Positions 33,651 through 40,736 of a stretch of 64,000 nt of DNA are shown here, in pieces. Each line of letters begins with the position of its first letter. Position 1 is the stretch's first letter. Position numbers and translations under genes: made by a program. Where the stretch lies: assembly GCF_017921975.2 (NCBI RefSeq), contig NZ_JAGEMO020000062.1:23671-87670 (forward strand), in the 5' to 3' direction. Source of the stretch: Hymenobacter terricola (lineage in GTDB: Bacteria; Bacteroidota; Bacteroidia; Cytophagales; Hymenobacteraceae). The notes under the pieces are model-generated. The model saw only the letters and a program-made list of their open reading frames with translations. It searched no databases and was not told the DNA's origin.

Positions 33651-34631
33651 TTATTTCGAGCCTTCGTTAAACGCCTTTGTGATGCCCGCCGCGCCTTCCA
33701 GCACGCCCAGGGTTTTCTCGAAGCCCGCCCGCAGCATGTAGCCGATTTTGGAGTTGCCGGTAGGGGTATCGTCGGGCACGCCCAGGTAGCGCATGGTTTT
33801 GAACACGCTGCCCTTCACCAGGTCGTTGTGCGGAAAGCCGGGCTCGGTGCAGCCCAGGCAGGGGTGGTTGGCCCGCGTCTTGCTCGATTGCCGGTTCCAG
33901 AGAATTTTGTTGCAGCTCGAGCGCGTCATCGGCCCGCGGCAGCCCACTTCGTAGAACAGGCAGCCGTTGCCGCGCTTGCCAAACCCGCCGTCAATCTTGT
34001 TGGCGAAGTTCACCACGTTGGTGCAGCCCGTCTGGGTAAAATCGGTGAAGAACGTGCGCGGCCGGTGGTACTCATCAATCAGTACATCGCCGATGCGGCC
34101 GGTGGAAATGGCCACCAGAATCTGGGTAATCCAGTCCGGGTGGGCCGGGCAGCCCGGAATGTTGATGACCGGCAGGCCGCCCTTCGACACGAAATCAATG
34201 CCCAGAAAACCGCCCTTGTGCTTCTTAAAAAACTGCATGCCCACCGAGTCGCTCGGGTTGGGGTCCACGGCCGGAATGCCGCCCCAGGTGGCGCAGTCGC
34301 CAATGGCCACCACGTAGCCGGCCACGGCGGCCAGCTCTTTCACCCAATCCTTCATGGGCCGCTCGGCGAAGTAGTTCATCGTGCCCGTGCCGTTGGGCCC
34401 CTGGATGATGGTGCCCTCAAACACGAGAATGTCCATCGTCACCTTGCCGGCAATGATGTCCTTCAGCAGGTCGTTCACCTGCGCTCCAATCTCAAGCCCG
34501 ATGGATGGATGCCAAAGGATGTTAATGCCAAAGTCCGTCACTAAATCGACGACGGTGGGCTCTTCGGCATTGAGAAACGACATGGTGTTGCCACTGCACG
34601 CGCCCCCCTGAAGCCACAAAACATTAGCCAT
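33651..34631 (-). CDS. hupS: [NiFe]-hydrogenase small subunit, group 2a (HupS-like)
   Basis: 326 residues. Carries three Fe-S clusters for electron transfer from the NiFe site. The start MANVLWLQGGACSGNTMSFL has no twin-arginine leader, so the enzyme stays in the cytoplasm; it resembles cyanobacterial HupS and the Huc/HucS type. Cys12 begins the proximal cluster; GDCATWGG, INIPGCPAHPDW, and the C-terminal CRGPMTRSSCNKILW and NHPCLGCTEPGFP supply the rest. Full length. First gene of the block, preceded by about 360 bases of non-coding DNA. Confidence 0.95.
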   Translation of the reverse strand: MANVLWLQGGACSGNTMSFLNAEEPTVVDLVTDFGINILWHPSIGLEIGAQVNDLLKDIIAGKVTMDILVFEGTIIQGPNGTGTMNYFAERPMKDWVKELAAVAGYVVAIGDCATWGGIPAVDPNPSDSVGMQFFKKHKGGFLGIDFVSKGGLPVINIPGCPAHPDWITQILVAISTGRIGDVLIDEYHRPRTFFTDFTQTGCTNVVNFANKIDGGFGKRGNGCLFYEVGCRGPMTRSSCNKILWNRQSSKTRANHPCLGCTEPGFPHNDLVKGSVFKTMRYLGVPDDTPTGNSKIGYMLRAGFEKTLGVLEGAAGITKAFNEGSK

Positions 34632-34995
34632 AGGATGAGAGGAAGAAAATGTGAAAAAGTATTACTCAGCCAATTGCCGGGTAACCGCAGATGCGTACCG
34701 TAATGTAGAAAAATTTTCCCGATAATCCCCCTTTCTATCGCTCAGCAATTCCCTTATAGTCAACTCAGAAAAGACTAAACTCGTCCCTATAAAAAATCCG
34801 CAATCGATTTCGAGTGCGGCAACACATGCACACAAGGCCCGCGCATGGCCTTTACGGGCCCTGAAACGAGTTTCCGGCGTGTTCAGCACAAGAGGCTACC
34901 TACGGGAAAAGGTCGTTGGTGGGATTCCCCCGCTGCATTTGCACCTCCCAAAAAATAGTGCCGGCTGGCACCGTTTTTTTCGATGAACATTGCTT
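34632..34995. other. Non-coding stretch upstream of the hydrogenase small subunit
   Basis: About 360 bases of lower GC with no convincing gene; a 75-codon minus-strand ORF at 34662-34889 has atypical composition. It must hold the promoter of the hydrogenase operon and the 3' end of the 119-residue gene. I found no clean TAnnTTTG box, no convincing sigma-54 site and no riboswitch fold; an AGGAAGAAAA purine run just upstream of the hupS start is a possible ribosome-binding region. Confidence 0.5.
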
Positions 34996-35355
34996 CTAAT
35001 TAGGACTCAGCCGGAGCTGCTCCACGCTTACGGCGAGGGTGCCGCGCTGGTCTTTGGCCGCGAGGCGGCGCATGTAGTAGGCCTGCTGCGCGGCCCGCGC
35101 CTGGGTGGGGTGCGCGGTGATGTGCCGCTTGATGAACCGCAACGGGTTGTGCACGTGCACAAAAACCAGGCTCACGCGCCACTCGCCGCGGATGCACGCC
35201 AGGTGGCCAATCACGGCGGTGTCGATCAGCCATCGGTCTTCGTAAAGCGGGGCAAAATCGGCCCGGCTGCCCTTGCGCTCTGCCACGGCCTGGGCCAGGA
35301 GGCCGCGCCGGGCATTGGCCTGGGCACCGGGGTCTAGTTGAAAGGCGTGCGCCAT
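34996..35355 (-). CDS. Hypothetical protein, downstream of the muramidase
   Basis: 119 residues, 33 bases after the stop of the muramidase gene on the same strand. Mixed composition with KGSRADFAPLYEDRWLIDTA and VSLVFVHVHNPLRFIKRH, no signal peptide or membrane segment. I do not recognise a family. The tight spacing suggests one transcript with the muramidase. Confidence 0.6.
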   Translation of the reverse strand: MAHAFQLDPGAQANARRGLLAQAVAERKGSRADFAPLYEDRWLIDTAVIGHLACIRGEWRVSLVFVHVHNPLRFIKRHITAHPTQARAAQQAYYMRRLAAKDQRGTLAVSVEQLRLSPN

Positions 35356-35388
35356 AGAAGGTCGGAGTTGAAACGGCGAAATGCGGGC

Positions 35389-36012
35389 TCAGGCGAGGGA
35401 GGCGTAGGCCTGGGCCAGCCGCTTGTCGTATTTGAAAGCCTTGTAGCCGGCCCCGTTGTAGTAGTACGCAAACACGCCCCAGTCCCGCTTCCTGAGGGCG
35501 GAGGCCATGCGCGGGGTGGCTTTGATGAAGCGCAGCATGGCGGCCAGCTGGTTGGCTTCCGCTTGGCGGAAGGCCTCAATCATGGCCTCGACGGTGGCAA
35601 ACCCGCCTGCCGCGTGGTTGAAACCCATCATTTGGGGCAGGCCCCAGCTCGTGGCCAGGTCGGCGGCGTGCGGGTCAATCCGGCGGGCCGCGTCGAACGC
35701 CAGCCGCTCATTCACCTGCCCTTCCACGCCGTTGGCCTGGGTCGTGACCCAGTCCTGCAGCAGCGCGGCCTGCGCCGGCGTGGCGGTGTGCCGGGCCACG
35801 GCCGTGGCGGCGGCGGCAATGGCCTGCGCGGTGGCCGTGGGCAGCTTGCGGCGGAACCAGCTGGGCTCGAACTGAATCAGCAGGAAACCGGTGATTTTGT
35901 CGTACCCCCGGCCCCCGGTCTCGACCTGGATAACGGCCCGCACGGCTCGGGGCTCAAACCCGGCCGCCGCCGCCGCGGTGGCAAGCTGCTGGGATGTCAG
36001 TTTGTTGCTCAT
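35389..36012 (-). CDS. N-acetylmuramidase family protein (DUF3380-like lysozyme)
   Basis: 207 residues with no signal peptide. The sequence matches the N-acetylmuramidase family of phage-type lysozymes: VETGGRGYDKITGFLLIQFE near the start (the Glu in VETGGRG is the likely catalytic acid), ATSWGLPQMMGFNHAAGGF in the middle and FAYYYNGAGYKAF at the end. It would cleave the glycan of peptidoglycan. Without a leader it needs a holin, a contractile system or lysis to reach the wall. It lies between two long non-coding stretches, possibly a phage remnant or a release enzyme for the eCIS; that link is only inference. Confidence 0.85.
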   Translation of the reverse strand: MSNKLTSQQLATAAAAAGFEPRAVRAVIQVETGGRGYDKITGFLLIQFEPSWFRRKLPTATAQAIAAAATAVARHTATPAQAALLQDWVTTQANGVEGQVNERLAFDAARRIDPHAADLATSWGLPQMMGFNHAAGGFATVEAMIEAFRQAEANQLAAMLRFIKATPRMASALRKRDWGVFAYYYNGAGYKAFKYDKRLAQAYASLA

Positions 36013-36416
36013 TGCTTGCTGAGTGCGGTTGGCAGTAAGGAATCGGGCGCACGCGGTAGTTCCGCCCCGGCCGGTGCTGGCGCGGCGATGCCGCGAATAC
36101 GAGCATTAAATATATAAAATTAATATCCTGAATATTTTACCCCAGAAACAAAAATTCGCTTTTTTTTAGGCCGCCGCAATGGGGCAAATGCCCCCGCAGC
36201 GGCCGTTTCGGCCTGTCCAACCGGAGCCTCTGGCCTTGGGGCTGTTGCATATATCTGGCTCATAATTTATCTTCACAAAGTCCTGTCAAAATCGGTCAAT
36301 CAACTGCCCAGGTTACTAAGGCTGCTTCTCAAGGCACTTAATCGGTCTGCGTTAAGCGGCCAGGGGCCGCCGCCCAGGGTAGTGTCCTTCGCATATTTAA
36401 GCTCCCTCAACTTGCT
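36013..36416. other. AT-rich non-coding divergent region
   Basis: About 400 bases between the divergent muramidase and DUF4394 genes. The part at 36105-36165 is strikingly AT-rich (TTAAATATATAAAATTAATA) for this genome. No ORF of note, no clear TAnnTTTG box and no strong hairpin were found. It presumably holds both promoters. Confidence 0.5.
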
Positions 36417-37634
36417 ATGGAAACCTCTATGCTCGTTCAGCCGGCTGCTGGTCAGCGCTCAGCGGCGGCACGGCGCGCGGTACTGCTCGCGGCCGCACTG
36501 CTGCTGGCTATGGTGGCGCCGGCCCAAACCATTTATGGCCTGGGTACCGTTGCGGGCAGCAACGTCCAGGGCGCCCCCGTGGGCCAGCAGGCCCTGATTA
36601 CGATTGATGCCACGACCGGCGCCTCCCTCAATCTTACTCCCACCGCCATCACGGGCGTCACGCCCGGCCAGACGCTGGTGGGCATCGATTTCCGGCCCGC
36701 CGATAACGTGCTCTACGGCCTGGGGTATGATGCGGCGACGGCGGGCAACAACGCGCAGCTGTACGTGCTGAACACCACCACCAACGTGGCCACGCCCGTG
36801 AGCGGTGCCATTCGGCTGGAGCTGGGCGGGACCGGTGAGCGCATCGGTTTCGACTTCAACCCCGTGGCCGACCTGATTCGGGTGGTGAGCACCAGCGACG
36901 CCAATTACCGCCTCAGCCCCGCCACCGGCGCCCTGGCCGGCACCGACGCCAACCTGAACTACGCCGGCGGCACCCCGGCCGACCCCGGCGTGGGCACCGT
37001 GGCGTACACCAACTCCTTCGCGGGCAGCCCCAGCACCACGCTCTACGGCCTCGACTACCTGAACAACGGCCTGCTTTCGACACTAGCCCTGCCCAACAGC
37101 GGGGCCATGACCACGCAGAGCACGGTCATGTTCGTCATTCCCTCGGGGCCATCGGCGGGCACCTACGGCATTGGCACGCCCCACGACCTGGAGCTGGATA
37201 TTTATTACGATGCCACCGCGAACACAACCGCTGGCTACCTCACCGAAGTAACGGACCTGCGCCCCAACGGCACCCGGGCCAGCAACCTGTACCGCCTCGA
37301 CCTGGCCACCGGCATCGCCACGCTGCTGGGCAACACCGTGCCCGCCAGCACGCTGCTGAACTTTGAAATCCGCGACCTGGCGGTGGCCATTCCCTCTTCG
37401 GCGCCACTGACCTGGAACGGCAACACCAGCTCCGACTGGGACACGGCGGCCAACTGGACGCCGTCACTGGTGCCCACCGCCCTCAACAACGTCACCATCC
37501 CGGGCGGCACGCCGCATCAGCCCAGCGTGGCCAAAACCCAACGGGCCCGCAACCTGTCCCTGAACACCGGCGCCGTGCTCTCGCTCACGACCGGTAGCTC
37601 CCTGAACGTAGGCAATCCCTTGCTCAACCCGTGA
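36417..37634 (+). CDS. Secreted DUF4394 protein, apparently lacking a T9SS tail
   Basis: 405 residues. Residues about 20-37 form a Sec signal (RAVLLAAALLLAMVAPAQ), then a DUF4394 domain to about 330 with VGIDFRPADNVLYGLGYD, IGFDFNPVADLIRVVS and YTNSFAGSPSTTLYGLDY. From about 337 the Bacteroidota unit WNGNTSSDWDTAANWTP begins a beta-helix-like stretch that stops at NVGNPLLNP. Comparable proteins, including the large adhesin at 56467-61533, go on to a T9SS C-terminal sorting domain; none is seen here, nor in the other frames after the stop. It may be truncated. The function of DUF4394 is unknown. Confidence 0.8.
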   Translation: METSMLVQPAAGQRSAAARRAVLLAAALLLAMVAPAQTIYGLGTVAGSNVQGAPVGQQALITIDATTGASLNLTPTAITGVTPGQTLVGIDFRPADNVLYGLGYDAATAGNNAQLYVLNTTTNVATPVSGAIRLELGGTGERIGFDFNPVADLIRVVSTSDANYRLSPATGALAGTDANLNYAGGTPADPGVGTVAYTNSFAGSPSTTLYGLDYLNNGLLSTLALPNSGAMTTQSTVMFVIPSGPSAGTYGIGTPHDLELDIYYDATANTTAGYLTEVTDLRPNGTRASNLYRLDLATGIATLLGNTVPASTLLNFEIRDLAVAIPSSAPLTWNGNTSSDWDTAANWTPSLVPTALNNVTIPGGTPHQPSVAKTQRARNLSLNTGAVLSLTTGSSLNVGNPLLNP

Positions 37635-37670
37635 CTGTGGCCAGCGCAAGGCCCCACCGAAACGGCCAAC

Positions 37671-37940
37671 TCAGGTATCCGAAAAAGCACCCTTCGTCAC
37701 CTCCGTCCACGGCGGTGGGCCCACCACGGTGTAGTACCGGGGCCGCACTATGCCAGCGGCTTTCAGGGCTTCCACCAGCCGCCGGGCCTCCTGCTCCGGC
37801 GAGGTGTCGCGGGTGTGCGTGATGTGGTAGAGCAACTCCTGCAACTCCTGGTAGCGGGCATCTTTGGTGGTCAGAATACGCTCGGGCACGTGGCGGTAGC
37901 GCTCGACGTATACTTTAACGATGGTGATTTCGGTCGACAT
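37671..37940 (-). CDS. Hypothetical protein
   Basis: 89 residues on the minus strand, convergent with the DUF4394 gene. MSTEITIVKVYVERYRHVPE starts a beta strand pair, followed by helices containing YQELQELLYHITHTRDTS. Coherent codon use and a plausible fold, but no family recognised. No membrane segment or signal. Confidence 0.55.
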   Translation of the reverse strand: MSTEITIVKVYVERYRHVPERILTTKDARYQELQELLYHITHTRDTSPEQEARRLVEALKAAGIVRPRYYTVVGPPPWTEVTKGAFSDT

Positions 37941-38049
37941 GCAGCACTATAATCTGGCAGCGAAAAAAAGATACCGGGCACCCCCAAAAGACCAGGCCGG
38001 TATTGGCCGGACTGCTCGCTGATGGCCGCGCAGCTACGCGTCGCGGCAC

Positions 38050-38271
38050 TTACGCAAGTACCAGGTGGTAGACGGGAACGATGATAAACTCCCGGCACCG
38101 AATCATGATTTCGGGGTTGTCTGCCACCCACTCGTGGGCGGCTGCTTCGCTATCGAACTCATGGTTCTCCTCCCCCACCAAGGGCTTGAACGACCAGACG
38201 GTATCGTGCCCCGGCGTGCGCTCATGGGTCAGCTTGAAGATGCGGAATTTGGTAAGCAGGCGTGTGTTCAT
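38050..38271 (-). CDS. Hypothetical small protein
   Basis: 73 residues, MNTRLLTKFRIFKLTHERT to VPVYHLVLA. It has the segment EFDSEAAAHEWVADNPEI, of the kind seen in small phage or plasmid-borne proteins where a strand pair precedes a helix. No family recognised. Same strand as its two small neighbours. Confidence 0.55.
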   Translation of the reverse strand: MNTRLLTKFRIFKLTHERTPGHDTVWSFKPLVGEENHEFDSEAAAHEWVADNPEIMIRCREFIIVPVYHLVLA

Positions 38272-38368
38272 GCCGCCAAACTACGAAAACCTTGGGATTC
38301 TGCGCGTGAAAAAGCCCCAGGCACAACGTGCAACGCCCTTTAACCACCACTGCCCGGCGCAGAACCTT

Positions 38369-38614
38369 TTAAGGATTATTGCTTTGGACAGCGCGGCCGG
38401 CCGGGCGGCCGAGCTCGGCGCAGATGGGGCAGCGGGCGCGCGTTTCCGCTATCTGCGCGGGCTCGTAATACTGCCACTCGCCGCTGGCCTTCACTTCCTG
38501 GCCGATGGGGCAGACGTCGTTGTCATGAAAGGGATAGCGCTCCGGCTCGGGCGCGGGGGCCATCAGGCCAGTAACGTGCGCGGTGTGGCGAAAGAAGGGG
38601 AGCGTGCGAGCCAT
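38369..38614 (-). CDS. Hypothetical protein with Cys pairs
   Basis: 81 residues when started at the internal Met (MARTLPFFRHTAHVTGL). An upstream in-frame start at 38662 would add 16 residues. Contains VCPIGQEV and CPICAE, so it may bind a metal. Function unknown. Confidence 0.5.
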   Translation of the reverse strand: MARTLPFFRHTAHVTGLMAPAPEPERYPFHDNDVCPIGQEVKASGEWQYYEPAQIAETRARCPICAELGRPAGRAVQSNNP

Positions 38615-38935
38615 GGCAGGAAAGCATTTTTTGCCCAAACCTATCACGTCAATCTGTGCCAAATCTGCCAGCCTGGTTTCTCCTCGCGAAACTTTTGAGC
38701 GCTACTCCCCTGCTGTTTCCACATCGACCGACGCAGCCCATACCCCGGCCGGCTCCATGGGCACCCACAGCGCCGACTCCAGCGGCAGGTCGCTGGCAAA
38801 AGCCCGCATCCGGGGGCATCGCCCGCCCGCAAGCAGCAAAAAGCGTCTGACCAGCCCAACGGAGAAAGCCATACTAATGCCAACTTTTTGGCGGTGGCGC
38901 GTTCTTGTCTCCGGGAAAAACCTACGACTACCATC

Positions 38936-39181
38936 TCAATGAGTGCGGCTGGCAGGGGGCGAGGGCGACTGCTCGCCCAGGACGCGCCCGGCCTTGATGG
39001 GGCTGACGAAAGGCACCGCATGCCCCGGCGTGAACGCGCTGGTATCGGACGCGGTCAGGCTGTCGGCCACCGGCGGGGCCGGGTGGTTGCCGGTGATGGG
39101 CTGGTGGGATGAGGGGCCATTGCAGGCGCCCAACAACACGCTGGCAAGGGCAAGCAGTGCGGCAGCACGGGTTTTCTTCAT
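38936..39181 (-). CDS. Small predicted lipoprotein
   Basis: 81 residues. MKKTRAAALLALASVLLGAC is a complete lipoprotein signal with a lipobox LLGAC; the mature part is a Pro/Ser-rich linker, SSHQPITGNHPAPPVADS, with no fold. Probably anchored in the inner leaflet of the outer membrane or the inner membrane. A large inverted repeat sits just upstream. Confidence 0.7.
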   Translation of the reverse strand: MKKTRAAALLALASVLLGACNGPSSHQPITGNHPAPPVADSLTASDTSAFTPGHAVPFVSPIKAGRVLGEQSPSPPASRTH

Positions 39182-39208
39182 GGAGGCTCAAGCAATGGTT
39201 GACTATTT

Positions 39209-39395
39209 AACCCAAGTTGCGGAGTAGCCGCCGCGCGGCGACAGGTTGGTAGCCACCGCCGGATATTGAGGCTTAAAGCCGCGTAGCGGTGACCGAGGCG
39301 CCCGTAAATCTGTCACCGCTACGCGGCTTCGCCGGCCTGATAGCACAAATGCTACCAACCTGTCGCCGCGCGGCGGCTACTCCGCAACTTGGGTT
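39209..39395. repeat. Family C nested inverted repeat (MITE-like)
   Basis: Outer arms 39209-39252 and 39352-39395 are exact reverse complements over 44 bases (outer end AACCCAAGTTGCGGAGTAGC). Inside, 39276-39293 and 39312-39329 form a second exact 18-base inverted repeat (AAGCCGCGTAGCGGTGAC). The span has no coding sign. Nested palindromes with perfect arms and a unique core are typical of small non-autonomous elements. It lies between the lipoprotein and the VbhA-like gene. Confidence 0.85.
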
Positions 39396-39555
39396 ATTTA
39401 ACGTGCCCCACACCCCAAGGTTCCCCGGTGGGCCCTACGCTCGCAACGGGTGCGGTTGCAAGGGGCGCGGTTTCGCTTTCCTGCGAAGTACCTTCGGGGC
39501 GCTCCAAGCTGAACCATTTAACCATGGGTATCCGCAACGCTTTCCGCACTTTCCC

Positions 39556-39816
39556 ATGCACTACGAGTTGAATTTTGGCCCAGCGGAACACACCCGTGAG
39601 CAGCGGCGGGCCATTGCCGACCAAGCGCTGGCCATCACCCTGGCCGAAGGGCACGCGCCTACGGCCGAATTGCTCGCCCTCTACGACCGGTACGTGGCCG
39701 GGGAAACGGATTTGTACGCCATCAGCGTCCACGTCGGCGGGCGGGCCCGCCAGCAGCTCCACGCGCAGCTCGGCCCCATTGCCTTATCGCTGCAAACCCC
39801 TAATCTGCCCTCCTAA
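39556..39816 (+). CDS. Orphan VbhA-like antitoxin-type protein
   Basis: 86 residues from the ATG at 39556; the longer upstream start would run through the inverted repeat. The segment AIADQALAITLAEGHAPT followed by YDRYVAGETDL resembles the VbhA domain, which in Bartonella inhibits the Fic toxin VbhT through a single helix; such short domains also occur as free antitoxins. No Fic gene is adjacent. The match is by pattern only; it could be a related helical regulator. Confidence 0.45.
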   Translation: MHYELNFGPAEHTREQRRAIADQALAITLAEGHAPTAELLALYDRYVAGETDLYAISVHVGGRARQQLHAQLGPIALSLQTPNLPS

Positions 39817-39865
39817 GCGCCACTGCGGTGGCAGGGCCTATGGTTTGCATTGGATGCATAATATC

Positions 39866-39902
39866 AAAAAAGCCCCTCTACGTTGCCGTAGAGGGGCTTT
39901 TA
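39866..39902 (-). terminator. Rho-independent terminator of the tRNA gene
   Basis: Arms AAAAGCCCCTCTACG and CGTAGAGGGGCTTTT (15 bases each) pair perfectly with a TTGC loop, next to the tRNA 3' end; on the minus strand the stem is followed by a T run. Confidence 0.9.
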
Positions 39903-39903
39903 G

Positions 39904-39977
39904 TGGGCCCACTTGGAATCGAACCAAGGACCTGCTGATTATGAGTCAGCTGCTCTAACCGATTGAGCTATAGGCCC
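39904..39977 (-). tRNA. tRNA with CAT anticodon (elongator Met or Ile2)
   Basis: A 74-base cloverleaf on the minus strand. The acceptor pairs GGGCCTA with TGGGCCC and the discriminator is A; the D-arm, TTCGATT T-loop and a CTCATAA anticodon loop are all present, giving anticodon CAT. No CCA is encoded. Initiator tRNA is unlikely, as the 1-72 pair is G-C and the anticodon stem lacks three G-C pairs. Met versus lysidine-modified Ile2 cannot be decided by eye. Confidence 0.92.
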
Positions 39978-40076
39978 GGTGCCGGAGGCAGTCATCTTTC
40001 ACCTCAACCCTTGCCGTTTCCGGCCCTCCAACGGCGCAAAAGTACGACCTTCGCGGACGGAAAAACAAGTCAGCCC

Positions 40077-40736
40077 ATGCTTCCCCACCTGCTATTCGAT
40101 TTCGGCGGCGTTATCATCGACATTGATTACGACGCGACCCCCACCGCCATGCGCCGCCTGAGCCGGGCGGGCAGCACCATTGCCTTCAGCCAGGCCCAAC
40201 AGGCCGAGCTGTTTGACCGGTTTGAAACCGGCCACCTCACGCCCGCCGAGTTCCGGGCCAGGCTGCGCGCCGCCTACGACCTCGACGCCACCGATGCCGA
40301 GTTGGACGCGGCCTGGCATGCCATGCTGCTCGACGTGCCCGCCGAGCGCCTCGCCCTCATCGGCGAGCTGCGGCGGCAGGGCCACCAAACGGCGCTGCTC
40401 TCGAACACCAACGCGCTGCACATCGCCGAAATCAACCAGCGCCTGGCGTCGAAATACGGCTTCAAAAACGGCATTGCCGACGTGCTCGACCGGGTGTTCT
40501 ACTCCCAGGAAGTGGGCCTGCGCAAGCCGGGCGAAGAAATATTCCGGTACGCGCTGGCCGAAATGAACTGGCAGCCGGCGGATACGTTGTTCATCGAGGA
40601 CAGCCCGCAGCACATTGCCACGGCCCGCCGCCTGGGGCTGCGGGTGCTGCACCTGGCCCCGCCCCTCACCCTCGTCACCGCCTTGCCCGAAGCCCTCCGT
40701 GCCTTTCCCCGAGAATACGCCCCTGCCCACTCCTGA
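40077..40736 (+). CDS. HAD-superfamily phosphatase, YihX-like
   Basis: 219 residues from the ATG at 40077 (MLPHLLFDFGGVIIDID). FDFGGV is motif I, with Asp8 the nucleophile and Gly rather than Asp two residues later, as in many YihX-type HADs. LLSNTNALH is motif II, the lysine region GLRKPGEEIF motif III and FIEDSPQHIATARRLG motif IV. Residues 20-95 are the helical cap. The substrate is probably a sugar or other small phosphate; not assigned. Its 3' end overlaps the start of the next gene. Confidence 0.88.
   Translation: MLPHLLFDFGGVIIDIDYDATPTAMRRLSRAGSTIAFSQAQQAELFDRFETGHLTPAEFRARLRAAYDLDATDAELDAAWHAMLLDVPAERLALIGELRRQGHQTALLSNTNALHIAEINQRLASKYGFKNGIADVLDRVFYSQEVGLRKPGEEIFRYALAEMNWQPADTLFIEDSPQHIATARRLGLRVLHLAPPLTLVTALPEALRAFPREYAPAHS

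Noticed and set aside
34662..34889. 75-codon ORF upstream of hupS
   Set aside because: Atypical composition, no Shine-Dalgarno or motif, and it occupies the expected promoter region.
34965..34985. TGGCAC-containing sigma-54-like site
   Set aside because: The -12 part lacks the GC doublet at the required spacing and it points away from any start.
38644..39021. 125-codon minus-strand ORF
   Set aside because: Ser/Arg/Cys/Trp-rich out-of-frame composition; overlaps the better supported lipoprotein and Cys-pair genes.
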